Below are positions 43,970-52,522 of a stretch of 64,000 nucleotides of DNA, one piece after another. This DNA is from Bradyrhizobium diazoefficiens USDA 110 (lineage in GTDB: Bacteria; Pseudomonadota; Alphaproteobacteria; Rhizobiales; Xanthobacteraceae), in NCBI RefSeq assembly GCF_000011365.1, contig NC_004463.1:6992001-7056000 (forward strand). Direction: 5' to 3'. How positions within the stretch are numbered: position 1 is the stretch's first letter; every line of letters begins with the position of its first letter. The position numbers were made by a program, and so were the translations under genes. The notes under the pieces were generated by a model that saw nothing but the letters and a program-made list of their open reading frames with translations, was not told the origin of the DNA and did not search any database.

Positions 43970-44797
43970 CTATTGAACTGTAAAGGGAACGCCGGGGACC
44001 GAGTCCGGGAAGATAGGCACGGGCGCCTTCATCCATTTGGCGTAGAAGCTGGCCAACTTGCCGTTCGACTTGATCTGGTCGATGAACTTATTGGCCGTTT
44101 CGTTCCACTCCTTGTCTCCGAGGCGGGTGCAGGCCCCGTTATACAGCGCGGTGAAGTGAAGCTTGGGCTCGAACCCAAGTTCGGGCTTTGCGGCGTTCAG
44201 ACGCTGCGGGTAGAAGCTGTTTGCGCCGACAGCCTGCACCTGACCGGAGAGCAGCGCCTGGATCGTGGCCGCATCATCATCAAACCTGCGGATTTCGGTG
44301 CCTGCTGGAGCGCTATTGGTGACCTGGGTGTCCTGCGTGGAGGACCTCGGAACGCCAATAACGTACTTTCCCATATCGGCATTGCTGTTGATTGGCGTTG
44401 CCTGGGCTGCGACCAGTGTGATCTCGTTGGCAACATACGGCTTCGAATACTGCACCGCTTTTGCGCGCTCGGGCAGCATGGCCATGGTTGCGAACAGAAT
44501 GTCGACACGGCCTGTGGTCAGCGCCGGAATACGGTTGGCCACCGCCAGCGGGACGAACTCGGCCTTCACACCGAGATATTCAGCAAAGGCGCGCCCCATG
44601 TCGGCATCGATGCCATCCTGCTTTCCCGAGCTGTCGACATAGCCCCACGGGGGATTGTCGCCCTGAATGCCGATGACGACGACGCCCTTCTTCTTCACGT
44701 CTTCCGGAGTGCCCGCCTGCGATTTGCCTGCGATGGCGATGGCCGCCAATGCCAGCAGCGCGATGCCGAGCTGGCGACGAATAGGTGAAAACAACAT
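43970..44797 (-). CDS. Periplasmic binding protein of the polar-amino-acid type importer
   Basis: A 275-residue precursor with signal peptide [20 protein letters not shown] and cleavage after about SQA. The family 3 binding fold shows [40 protein letters not shown] and [18 protein letters not shown]. The ligand in this operon is probably a hydroxylated ring acid such as quinate or shikimate, not an amino acid. Preceded by a GGAGGAG ribosome site. Confidence 0.88.
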   Translation of the reverse strand: MLFSPIRRQLGIALLALAAIAIAGKSQAGTPEDVKKKGVVVIGIQGDNPPWGYVDSSGKQDGIDADMGRAFAEYLGVKAEFVPLAVANRIPALTTGRVDILFATMAMLPERAKAVQYSKPYVANEITLVAAQATPINSNADMGKYVIGVPRSSTQDTQVTNSAPAGTEIRRFDDDAATIQALLSGQVQAVGANSFYPQRLNAAKPELGFEPKLHFTALYNGACTRLGDKEWNETANKFIDQIKSNGKLASFYAKWMKAPVPIFPDSVPGVPFTVQ

Positions 44798-44848
44798 GAG
44801 TATCTCCTCCTGGTGATGGCTGTTTGTGATTGAGCAGGTGCGCCGTTC

Positions 44849-45505
44849 CTACCTTTGACTGGCCAGGGCGAGCCTGGCCTCCATCCTGCTGCCCCACCAC
44901 GACAGGGGCCAGCAGAGGATGAAATACATCGCGCCGACCACGCCGAAGACGAGCAACGGCTGGAAGGTCTGGTTCGATACGATTTGACCGGCGCGGGCGA
45001 GTTCGATGAAACCGACGATCGCGGCGAGCGACGTGCCCTTGATGAGCTGCACGAGATAGCCGATGGTCGCCGGCAGCGAGATTCGGATTGCCTGGGGCAG
45101 CACGATGTCGCGCATGCGGGACGAATAGTGTAATCCGAGCGCCATCGCCGCCTCGGTCTGCCCGCGCGGCACGGCCTGTATCGCGCCGCGCCAAATCTCA
45201 CCAAGGAACGCGGAGGCATTCACGGTGAAGCCGATCGCCACCGCCACGAAGGCGTCGAGCTTCAAGCCGGTCAGCGCCAATCCGTAATACACGACGAAAA
45301 GCTGCAGCAGCAGCGGGGTGCCCTGGAATATCCCGATGTAGATGCGGGTGATCCATTCCACGCTCCTGTGACCACAGGTGCGGAGCAGCGCGACCGCGAG
45401 CCCCGCCGTGCAGCCGCCGACAAACGCGACCAGCGTCAGCAGCACCGTCCATTGCAGCCCGCGCAACAGAAAACCAAATTCTGGAAGACCAAAATGCGGT
45501 GTCAT
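44849..45505 (-). CDS. ABC importer permease, HisM/GlnP type
   Basis: A 218-residue inner-membrane protein with about five hydrophobic helices and the EAA motif region IQAVPRGQTEAAMALGLHYS. YIGIFQGTPLLLQLFVVYYG is the family N-terminal signature. It pairs with the permease upstream, 11 bp away. It is clearly paralogous to the permease at 53200-53850 (shared LVQLIKGTSLA.I.GF.EL and SAFLGEIWRGGI-like segments). Confidence 0.9.
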   Translation of the reverse strand: MTPHFGLPEFGFLLRGLQWTVLLTLVAFVGGCTAGLAVALLRTCGHRSVEWITRIYIGIFQGTPLLLQLFVVYYGLALTGLKLDAFVAVAIGFTVNASAFLGEIWRGAIQAVPRGQTEAAMALGLHYSSRMRDIVLPQAIRISLPATIGYLVQLIKGTSLAAIVGFIELARAGQIVSNQTFQPLLVFGVVGAMYFILCWPLSWWGSRMEARLALASQR

Positions 45506-45516
45506 GATCGCCTCCC

Positions 45517-46185
45517 TCAGCGTGTCGGATATGAGAAGAAGCGGTGAGAGATGACTGCAAAGCCCAGCATCAGCAGCCAGGAGATCGCGAGATAGAGGAA
45601 GGTGACGGAGAAATAGACCTCGAAACTACGGAATGTGTCGCTTTCAATGCGCTGGGCAACCGATGTCAATTCGTAGGCCGATACGGCCGAACAGATCGAC
45701 GAGGTCAGGGTCAGCATGATGAACTGACCGGTGAGCGAGGGGTAACTCGCGCGAAGCGCGGGCTTGAGCACGATGAACCGGAATACTTGCCCTTTGTGCA
45801 GGCCGAGCGCGTAGCCGGCCTCTATTTGCCCCTTGTGAATGGATTGCACCCCGCCACGGATGATCTCGATCGCGTAGGCGCCGCCGTTGACACCGAGTGC
45901 GATAATGGCGGTAGCGGTGGGATTGAGCTTCAACCCGATAAGCGGCAGGGCGAAGAACAGAAAGAAGATCTGCACCAGGAAAGGCGTATTGCGCACGATC
46001 TCGACGAAACTGATCACGAGAGCACGCAACCAGGCCGCCTTCGCATCGCGTGCCGCGACGCCGGCGACACCGATCATCATCGCGAGCGTCATGCCGGCCA
46101 GCGCCAGGCCCAACGTCCCCACGCACCCCCACAGCAGCGCGGGCATGGCATGCCAAACCACCGAGAAATCGAGCGTGTAGCCCAT
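45517..46185 (-). CDS. ABC importer permease, HisQ/GlnP type
   Basis: A 222-residue permease with MGYTLDFSVVWHAMPALLWG at the N-terminus, VEIVRNTPFLVQIFFLFFAL and IQSIHKGQIEAGYALGLHKG (EAA loop). It resembles the permease at 52523-53191 along its whole length (EIIRNTPFLVQ, GQFEAGAALGLHPFQVLRFI), showing two paralogous importer sets in this part of the element. It is 51 bp downstream of the quinate/shikimate dehydrogenase gene. Confidence 0.9.
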   Translation of the reverse strand: MGYTLDFSVVWHAMPALLWGCVGTLGLALAGMTLAMMIGVAGVAARDAKAAWLRALVISFVEIVRNTPFLVQIFFLFFALPLIGLKLNPTATAIIALGVNGGAYAIEIIRGGVQSIHKGQIEAGYALGLHKGQVFRFIVLKPALRASYPSLTGQFIMLTLTSSICSAVSAYELTSVAQRIESDTFRSFEVYFSVTFLYLAISWLLMLGFAVISHRFFSYPTR

Positions 46186-46236
46186 CTTGCGTTTCCTCTC
46201 GGGCGTTGTGCGTGCCGCTCGCCCATCGGCCTGACG

Positions 46237-47100
46237 TCACCCTCCCAGGGATGCAAAAGTGGCGAAGAAGACGTCTGGATCAGGTGAGATGCCCGTGAAT
46301 AGGCGGAATGCTTCGGTGCCCTGGAAGATCGCCATGCCACCACCATCGACGGTGCGGCAGCCGAGGGCACGCGCCGCGCGCAGCAGGGCGGTTTCCAGCG
46401 GGAAGTAGACGATCTCGGCGACCCACAGATCGGGACGCAGCAGAGCCGTCGACAGCGGCGTGCCTGGATATTTGTCCATGCCGATCGGCGTCGCATTTAC
46501 AATCCCGTCTGCGGCAGCCACGTCCGCAGCGATATCCCGGCCGGCCCTTAAGCGCCCTTCGGCAAATCGGGGGGACAAGCTATCCACCAAACTCTGTGCC
46601 TTGGCCAAGTCGACGTCGATAATGGTCAGTTCCTGCAGGCCGAGCTTCATCAGCGCGAAAGCGACCGCGGCGCCCGCTCCGCCGGCGCCGAATTGAACGA
46701 CCCGACCGAGTGGTGCACCTTGCATGTTGCGACGAAAGTTCTCGGCGAAGCCGAACCAGTCGGTGTTGTGGCCGGTCATTCGACCGTTCCTGATGACCAC
46801 GGTGTTCACGGCGCCAAGCGCCTCCGCGTCGGGCGAAAGCTCGTCCAGGAGCGGAAGAATCGCCTGCTTGCAGGGATGGGTCACGTTCAGCCCGTCGAAG
46901 CCCATCCGCCTTGCAGCCGTGAGCAAGTCCGGCAGCGCTTCGGCACCAAGCTTCAACTCGGTCAGATCGATCTTCTTGTAGAGATAGCGGATGCCCGCGG
47001 CGTCAGCAGCCGCTTCATGCATGGGCGGGGTGCGAGACGCAGCGATGCCGCTGCCGATCAGACCGACGAGAAAGCTGGATTTGGGATGCATGCTCGACAT
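46237..47100 (-). CDS. qsuD: Quinate/shikimate dehydrogenase (QsuD type)
   Basis: A 287-residue AroE-fold enzyme. It starts LVGLIGSGIAASRTPPMHEA, where SRTP replaces the SxS of biosynthetic AroE, a feature of catabolic quinate/shikimate dehydrogenases such as Corynebacterium QsuD. K78 (GLNVTHPCKQ) and D114 (TGHNTDWFGF) are the catalytic pair. QFGAGGAGAAVA binds the cofactor, followed by IDVDLAKAQ, whose acidic residue favours NAD. The C-terminal ETALLRAARALGCRTVDGGG and EAFRLFTG match the QsuD group closely. It should oxidise quinate or shikimate to the 3-dehydro compounds. Confidence 0.85.
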   Translation of the reverse strand: MSSMHPKSSFLVGLIGSGIAASRTPPMHEAAADAAGIRYLYKKIDLTELKLGAEALPDLLTAARRMGFDGLNVTHPCKQAILPLLDELSPDAEALGAVNTVVIRNGRMTGHNTDWFGFAENFRRNMQGAPLGRVVQFGAGGAGAAVAFALMKLGLQELTIIDVDLAKAQSLVDSLSPRFAEGRLRAGRDIAADVAAADGIVNATPIGMDKYPGTPLSTALLRPDLWVAEIVYFPLETALLRAARALGCRTVDGGGMAIFQGTEAFRLFTGISPDPDVFFATFASLGG

Positions 47101-47106
47101 CGCCCG

Positions 47107-47934
47107 TCAGCTCAAGGGGACAGTCAGTTCGGCGATGACCTGAGCCGTGCTCGGTCGAACGCCGCGCCACCAGGCAAAAGCTTCCGCCGCCTGCTCCACC
47201 AGCATGCCGACGCCGTCCGCCAGCTTGGCTACGCCTTCGGCGCGGGCCGCTTGCAAAAAGGGAGTGAGCCCCTTGCCGTAGGCGAGCTCGTACGCCAGCT
47301 CCGCACCGCGGAAGACATTGCCTGGAAGCGGCGGCATCTCACCCCGCAGGCTGGCCGATGTCGCGTTGATCACGACGTCATAGCCTTCGGCAAGATCGGC
47401 CAGTTCAGTATAGCCGCTGACGATCAGGGGTCCACAACCGGCAAACTCTTCGGCCAGTGCCACCGCTTTTGACAGCGTTCGGTTGACGAGAACCAGCTCG
47501 GATGGCTCCTGACGCAGGAACGGCAGCAGCGCGCCACGCGCTGCGCCCCCGGCACCGAGCATCAGGACGCGCCGGCCGGCCATCTTGACCCCGAGATTGA
47601 CCGTGATGTCGCGCACAAGGCCGATCCCGTCGAAATTCTCGGCAATGATCCTATCGCCGTCGAACTTCAAGCAGTTTGCGGCGCCAGCTCGGTCGGCGCT
47701 CTCTGAAAGCTCGTTTGCGTAGGCGAAAGCATCGAGCTTGAACGGGGCCGTGATGTTCAGCCCCTTGGCGCCCTCTCTCCGGAATTGATCAACTCGTGCG
47801 TTGAAGCCATCGAGTGGGGCCTCGATCGCCTCATAGACAAGGTCCTGTCCCGTCATCTTGGCGAAAGTGCCATGGATGAGGGGCGATTTGCTGAAGCCGA
47901 TCGGATTGCCGATCACCGCGTAACGATCGCTCAT
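47107..47934 (-). CDS. Second shikimate-dehydrogenase homologue (AroE type)
   Basis: A 275-residue protein with the normal AroE start YAVIGNPIGFSKSPLIHGTF and K66 in LNITAPFK and D102 in ENFDG, so the catalytic Lys-Asp pair is kept. The nucleotide loop is LGAGGAARGAL with VNRTLSKA, an NADP-type NRT. Deviations from biosynthetic AroE are NFDG for NTDG and NITAPFK for NVTVPxK, which touch the substrate pocket. It sits 6 bp after the QsuD-like gene. It may handle a related hydroxycyclohexene acid in the catabolic route. Confidence 0.82.
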   Translation of the reverse strand: MSDRYAVIGNPIGFSKSPLIHGTFAKMTGQDLVYEAIEAPLDGFNARVDQFRREGAKGLNITAPFKLDAFAYANELSESADRAGAANCLKFDGDRIIAENFDGIGLVRDITVNLGVKMAGRRVLMLGAGGAARGALLPFLRQEPSELVLVNRTLSKAVALAEEFAGCGPLIVSGYTELADLAEGYDVVINATSASLRGEMPPLPGNVFRGAELAYELAYGKGLTPFLQAARAEGVAKLADGVGMLVEQAAEAFAWWRGVRPSTAQVIAELTVPLS

Positions 47935-47943
47935 GGCTCACTC

Positions 47944-49164
47944 CTACACCGCGGCTTCGTTGTAGAGGACGCCGTCGCGCACCATTTCGTCGACCTGTTC
48001 GGTAGAGAATCCCAGCGAGGCTGCGATGCGGCGATTGTCCTGACCGAGCAACGGCGCCGGCGTGCGCACCGTCGTGTCGCAATCGGAGAAATGAAAAGGC
48101 AGGTTAGGCAATGTCACCTTGCCGAGCACGGGATGCTCCTGCTCGACCAACATACCGCGGGCGTGGATCTGTGGATCCTTCACGACTTCCGCGATGGTCT
48201 GCACCGGGGCGGACGGCACACCTGCGTCTTCAAGAGCGGCAAGACACGCGTCACGCGAAGGCTGTGACAGCGTCCAGTTGCGCACGATCTCCATCGCGTC
48301 AGCATAGTGCGCGTTGCGGGAGGCCGGCTTGGCGAAGCGCTCGTCGGACGCCAATGCATTCCCGCCGATCAGCGTCGCCAATCTTTTCCACGCATCATCG
48401 ACCTGCGCGGCGATCACGAGATTGCCGTCCCTGGCCGGAAAGACCCCGTAGACGGTCGAATCCGGCTGGCCGCTGCCGGTCTGCTTCGGAACATCGGTGC
48501 CGCCTGAGAGGAAGTAGCGCTGCACGGCGAAGTCGTGCATCGACACCATGCAGTCGTAGAGTGCCAGATCGATGTGTTGGCCATGGCCGGACGAAGTACG
48601 ACCGACGAGCGCCGCATTGATCGCAGCCACGCCATGAATGCCGGTATACATATCGGCCAACGGCATACGCAGCAGCGGCGGCGCTTCACCGGGATTGCCG
48701 AGTTGCGCCATAGCGCCGGACATCGCCTCTGCAATTAGCCCGAAGCCCGGACGGTCAGCGTACGGGCCGGTGTGGCCATAGGCGGAAACCGAGCAATAGA
48801 CCAGCCTCGGATTGCGCTCAGACAGTGCCTTGTAGCCAAGGCCGAGGCGCTCAAGTGCGCCAGGGCGATAGTTCTCGATGAACACGTCCGCGGTTTCGAC
48901 CAGCTTCAGCATCAGCTCGAGGCCGCGTTTGTCACGCAGGTCGATGCAAAGTCCCTGTTTGCCCACGTTCTGCTGCAGGAAGTAGCCGGACTGTCCGTCT
49001 TTGAAATACGGATGCGCGCGCCCGGCATCGCCCTCCTTCGGGCGCTCCACCTTGATCACCTCCGCCCCCAACGCTGCGAGGCAGCGGCCCATGAAGGGGC
49101 CAGCCAGAAAGTGGCTATAATCGATGACACGAATGCCCTTCAACGGCAGGCGCTGTGTGTTCAT
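47944..49164 (-). CDS. Family III CoA transferase (CaiB/BaiF)
   Basis: A 406-residue protein: IRVIDYSHFLAGPFMGRCLA, AEVIKVERPKEGDAGR, GYFLQQNVGKQGLCIDLRD, YRPGALERLGLGY and the catalytic Asp in RMPLADMYTGIHGVAAI. It overlaps the MaoC gene by 4 bp. CoA transferase plus a MaoC dehydratase is the gene pair of mesaconate, itaconate and similar dicarboxylate pathways. Its location in a quinate/shikimate-type operon is unexpected and suggests a CoA-linked branch. Confidence 0.88.
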   Translation of the reverse strand: MNTQRLPLKGIRVIDYSHFLAGPFMGRCLAALGAEVIKVERPKEGDAGRAHPYFKDGQSGYFLQQNVGKQGLCIDLRDKRGLELMLKLVETADVFIENYRPGALERLGLGYKALSERNPRLVYCSVSAYGHTGPYADRPGFGLIAEAMSGAMAQLGNPGEAPPLLRMPLADMYTGIHGVAAINAALVGRTSSGHGQHIDLALYDCMVSMHDFAVQRYFLSGGTDVPKQTGSGQPDSTVYGVFPARDGNLVIAAQVDDAWKRLATLIGGNALASDERFAKPASRNAHYADAMEIVRNWTLSQPSRDACLAALEDAGVPSAPVQTIAEVVKDPQIHARGMLVEQEHPVLGKVTLPNLPFHFSDCDTTVRTPAPLLGQDNRRIAASLGFSTEQVDEMVRDGVLYNEAAV

Positions 49165-49631
49165 GCCGGCTCTCCCTCGACCTTCGCCTTTGGGCGCATT
49201 GGGATCATCAGCCGATGCTCACCCAGCTGCACCACCTGGCCATGCTGGTTGATCAGTTCGGAAGGGAGCACCACGATACCCCACCCCTCGCGCTTGGTGG
49301 TCCGCATCGAGCCGACGCGGAATTTGACGTGGACGGTGTCGCCGAGCTTGATCGGCAGCTTGAAATCCCAGGTCCAGCCGAGTGACATGCCGGGCAGGAA
49401 GCGGTATTCAGCGCGGGTTTTCAGGCCGTCGGCGAGCGAAAGCCCAAACAGCCCGTGCGCGACGCGGGTGCCAAACGGCGTGGTCCTGGCGTATTCCTCG
49501 TCGACATGAACAGGGGTGAAGTCGCCGGTGAGTTCTGCGTAGCCGTTCACCATCGCCTCGGTAACTGTCACTGACGGGGTGATACATTCGTCACCGACAA
49601 CGGCATCATCCCAGTAGCGTTCGTCGCTCAT
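49161..49631 (-). CDS. MaoC-family dehydratase (single hot-dog)
   Basis: Start ATG 49629-49631 follows GGAAGG; the longer frame upstream shadows the VOC gene. The 156-residue protein has the hydratase motif AELTGDFTPVHVDEEYARTT and PFGTRVAHGLFGLSL, with the Asp and His that activate water. It is the right length for a single-domain (R)-hydratase or mesaconyl/itaconyl-type hydratase. Directly coupled with the CoA transferase, it probably hydrates or dehydrates the CoA ester made there. Confidence 0.87.
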   Translation of the reverse strand: MSDERYWDDAVVGDECITPSVTVTEAMVNGYAELTGDFTPVHVDEEYARTTPFGTRVAHGLFGLSLADGLKTRAEYRFLPGMSLGWTWDFKLPIKLGDTVHVKFRVGSMRTTKREGWGIVVLPSELINQHGQVVQLGEHRLMIPMRPKAKVEGEPA

Positions 49632-49645
49632 TGATCGACCTTCCT

Positions 49646-50032
49646 TCAGGCACGGGGATTGATTGCCAGGGCGGCTTCCACCGCGCCGACGCTGGCTTGC
49701 AAGATTTCGACGTTGAGCCCGCCCGGCAGCTCGAGCCAGTTCGGCCCGGCGGGCAGTGCCTTGGCTCCCCAAGCGGCGGCACGGGCGAGCACACCCTCGT
49801 AGTCGTCGACCATGATGCCGAGATGGGCGAGACGCCCCTCCGCTCCGACGAAGTTCGGATCCTCAATGAGTTGCACGCTTCCGAGCACCCACACCTGACG
49901 CGGGCGCGCGCCTTCGGCCGCTTGCTCGTCGCGGATAGTGAGACCAAGCACCTGGCGGAAGAAATCGACGTGGCGGTCGACATCCGACACCCGGATGGCA
50001 ACGTGCTCGATATAGGCGCGGGGGAGCGTCAT
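49646..50032 (-). CDS. VOC-family (glyoxalase/dioxygenase fold) protein
   Basis: A 128-residue protein starting at ATG 50030-50032, made of two beta-alpha-beta-beta-beta units: IEHVAIRVSDVDRHVDFFRQ (metal His in EHVAI) and LAHLGIMVDDYEGVLARAAA. Putative ligands are His in HVAIRV, His in AHLGIMV and Glu in NVEILQ. It is of glyoxalase-I-like length. It could be an epimerase, lyase or dehydratase. A role in the missing 3-dehydroshikimate step is tempting, since some dehydratases carry VOC domains, but unproven. Confidence 0.75.
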   Translation of the reverse strand: MTLPRAYIEHVAIRVSDVDRHVDFFRQVLGLTIRDEQAAEGARPRQVWVLGSVQLIEDPNFVGAEGRLAHLGIMVDDYEGVLARAAAWGAKALPAGPNWLELPGGLNVEILQASVGAVEAALAINPRA

Positions 50033-50036
50033 CGCC

Positions 50037-50981
50037 TCAGGCCTTTCCGGGATAGTCGCTGCGGGCATATTCGAGCCCCTTGACCAACGCGACGAGGGCC
50101 GCATTGACGGGGGTCGGCACGTTGAACTTGGCACCCCAACGCACGACGGAGCCGTGAATGTAATCGACCTCGGTCAGACTGCCGGATTGCAAGCTCTGCA
50201 ACATCGACGTCTTGAACTCGGCAGGTAGACCAGCGGATGCCATCGTCCAGGCACGGCGCGGGTCGGCAATCGAGATCTTGACGCCGACAGCCTGCGCGAC
50301 CGCGATGCCTTCTGAGATCGCGGCCAGCGCGCAATCTTCCAGGATGGGGAGCGAATAGAGACCACCATAAGTCAGCCCGGTAATGGCGGTAATTCCGCCT
50401 CCGGCGACGTTGATGAACAGCTTGTCCCACATCGTGCCCAGGATGTTGTCGCTGAGCAGCGTGAGAATTCCGGCACGATTGAAGGTGTCGGAAATTCGCT
50501 GTGCGCGTTCCGTCAAGCGCCCATCAAGTTCGCCGATGATTGTTTCCTTGCCGATGACGCCAGAGCGAACATGACCGGGGCCCAGCAGCACGCCACCGAC
50601 ATATGTCTTGCCTGCCATGACGCGGCCACGGCCGACTTCCTCCGATAGAATTTCCTCGTGGCCAAGACCGTTCTGCAGCGACATCACGACCGTCTGCGGC
50701 CCGATGATCGGCGCGGCGGCGCGGATCGCGTCGCGCGTATGGTAGGATTTGACGAGCACGATCACGAGGTCGGCCACCCCATCGACCTCGGCCGCGGAGG
50801 TGCACGCGGTGACCTTTGCAACGCTCTCGACCTCGCCCTCCAGCATGCGGAGGCCATGCGCATTGATCGCTTCGACGTGAGCACGGAATGGGTCGATCAG
50901 CCAGACGTCTGCCCCGCCCCGCGCCAGCGTGCCACCGATCGTCGAGCCCAAAGCCCCCGCGCCGACAAAGCAGATCCTCAT
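50037..50981 (-). CDS. Ketopantoate-reductase-family dehydrogenase (PanE/ApbA fold)
   Basis: ATG 50979-50981 follows GGGAGAAG. The 314-residue protein has the Rossmann loop CFVGAGALGSTIGG (5-17), VKSYHT with the family Lys, LQNGLGHEE, KTYVGG, and the C-terminal helical domain with the catalytic region NILGTMWDKLFINVAGG. The family reduces 2-keto acids to 2-hydroxy acids, not only ketopantoate. As first gene of operon E, it faces the LysR gene over a 103 bp control region. A catabolic 2-hydroxyacid/2-ketoacid step is more likely than pantothenate synthesis. Confidence 0.82.
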   Translation of the reverse strand: MRICFVGAGALGSTIGGTLARGGADVWLIDPFRAHVEAINAHGLRMLEGEVESVAKVTACTSAAEVDGVADLVIVLVKSYHTRDAIRAAAPIIGPQTVVMSLQNGLGHEEILSEEVGRGRVMAGKTYVGGVLLGPGHVRSGVIGKETIIGELDGRLTERAQRISDTFNRAGILTLLSDNILGTMWDKLFINVAGGGITAITGLTYGGLYSLPILEDCALAAISEGIAVAQAVGVKISIADPRRAWTMASAGLPAEFKTSMLQSLQSGSLTEVDYIHGSVVRWGAKFNVPTPVNAALVALVKGLEYARSDYPGKA

Positions 50982-51071
50982 CCGAACGCTTCTCCCTGCG
51001 CAACTTTGCTGTTGGAAGCTCGGATACCAGCCGACGGAACATTTTGATATGCTATGGGACTTATATTGATT

Positions 51072-51086
51072 ATTGTGAATCACAAT
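51072..51086. promoter_or_regulatory. 15 bp perfect palindrome, likely LysR operator
   Basis: ATTGTGA-A-TCACAAT overlaps the ATG of the LysR gene (51085) and lies 86 bp or more upstream of the divergent operon E. It fits the T-N11-A LysR recognition form. Position over the lysR start suggests autorepression together with activation of operon E from the same site. Confidence 0.6.
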
Positions 51087-52053
51087 GACGCGTCATGACC
51101 TGCCCCACGCCAACCTGCTCGACCCCCGCCTATTGCGGCTGTTCGACGCGCTGTTCACCACGGGCAGCGTCACCAAGGCGGCCGAGAGACTGGGTCAAAG
51201 CCAGCCGACCGTTTCGATATGGCTTGCGCGCCTGCGGCAGGAACTCGACGATCCGCTGTTCGTCCGATCGCCGGAGGGAATGCTACCGACGCCTCGGGCC
51301 GAGGCGCTCATCAGCACTGCGAGGCAGGCACTGGAAATGCTGCGGCGGCTGGCCGAGCTGCGCACGGACTTCGATCCAGCCACCGCCAAACGGCGTTTCA
51401 GCATCTGCATGACTGACGCAAGCCATATTACGTTGCTTCCAGCCATCCTTGCCCATGTTCGCCGCGTCGCGCCGGGCATTCGGATCGAAGCGGCACAGAT
51501 CGGCATGGACACTCCTCGCATGCTTCAGTCCGGCGAAAGCGATCTGGCGCTCGGCTACATCTCGGATCTTGATGCCGGCCATTTCCAACAGGCGCTGTTT
51601 CCGCAGGATTGGGTCTGTCTGGCGAACGCTCATCATCCTCGCATCAAGAACCGCATCACATTAAGAGATTTCAGGCGTGAGGCTCACGTGCTCATTCGGT
51701 CCGGCACGGGGCATCAACTGCTCGCTGACGCCTCTCGGGAACAGGGGATCGCGCCGGATATCGCGCTGGAGCTACCGGGCTTTCTCGGTCTGCCCGCGAT
51801 CATCGGGACCACCGACCTGATCGCCACGCTGCCGCGCCACATCGGCGAAACCCTGGCACACTATTACGGGCTGCGCGTGCTCGCGTGCCCGCTACCAATC
51901 CCCAGCTTTACAGTCAAACAATACTGGCACGCCCGCTTCCATCATGATCCAGCAAGCCAGTGGTTGCGCGGCGTTTGCGCCGAGCTTTTCCAGCAGCAGG
52001 ACGTCCGCGGCCTGCATCGCTCAGCCCGACCGCGAAGACGCAAGGCGACCTGA
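51085..52053 (+). CDS. LysR-family regulator of the quinate/shikimate-type operon
   Basis: A 322-residue regulator. The HTH DALFTTGSVTKAAERLGQSQ with PTVSIWLARLRQELDDPLFV is followed by MLPTPRAEALI and the effector domain (FSICMTDASHITLLPAILAH). The MTDASHIxxLPxLL form places it among NahR/LinR/PcaQ-like LysR proteins that sense aromatic or ring acids. It is divergent from operon E and its ATG lies within a 15 bp palindrome, so it should autoregulate and control the operon. The ligand may be quinate, shikimate or a dehydro derivative. Confidence 0.87.
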   Translation: MTRHDLPHANLLDPRLLRLFDALFTTGSVTKAAERLGQSQPTVSIWLARLRQELDDPLFVRSPEGMLPTPRAEALISTARQALEMLRRLAELRTDFDPATAKRRFSICMTDASHITLLPAILAHVRRVAPGIRIEAAQIGMDTPRMLQSGESDLALGYISDLDAGHFQQALFPQDWVCLANAHHPRIKNRITLRDFRREAHVLIRSGTGHQLLADASREQGIAPDIALELPGFLGLPAIIGTTDLIATLPRHIGETLAHYYGLRVLACPLPIPSFTVKQYWHARFHHDPASQWLRGVCAELFQQQDVRGLHRSARPRRRKAT

Positions 52054-52522
52054 CTGGCAGCATGGCAACAGCATCTGTTGCTCCACCACGCAGCTTCGAT
52101 CCATTCTCGACGAATAGTCGGGGAATCCAACCATTATTGCATTTCCCAATAGAGCCTATCACGCCTCGCACATATACGCCGACGCTAAAGCCTCCTAATC
52201 CTTCCTCAAGCACCAGCGCGGCAGCCGCTGGAGAAGGCGGGAGGCCTATCGCTATTTGCGGTATCGACGCGTGACTTCGCGCGTCGGATAAGACCCTCAG
52301 CCGATGGAGGATCCATTGACCCATCGAAGCTCTGTTCCCTGTGGCACGATCATTCCTTTCTTGGCCTCCTGAGTGCCGGCATATGGCAGCGCGGGTTACT
52401 CGCTCTTGTCCCCAAGCGTCGCGGTTAAAGGACTTGGCTGATGTTGGGCGCGCTTTGTGGATTACGTTCGTCGATCCTAATCCCCTTGACAATGCCGGCG
52501 CGCTCGCTCGCGAGGGCGGATC
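52054..52522. other. 470 bp region without a supported gene
   Basis: It separates the LysR gene from the second importer set. A minus-strand frame over about 52070-52280 reads like protein in part (ASIPQIAIGLPPSPAAAALV), but no family could be named and the frame lacks a convincing start, so it may be a remnant. The promoter of the importer set should be within its right half. Confidence 0.4.
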
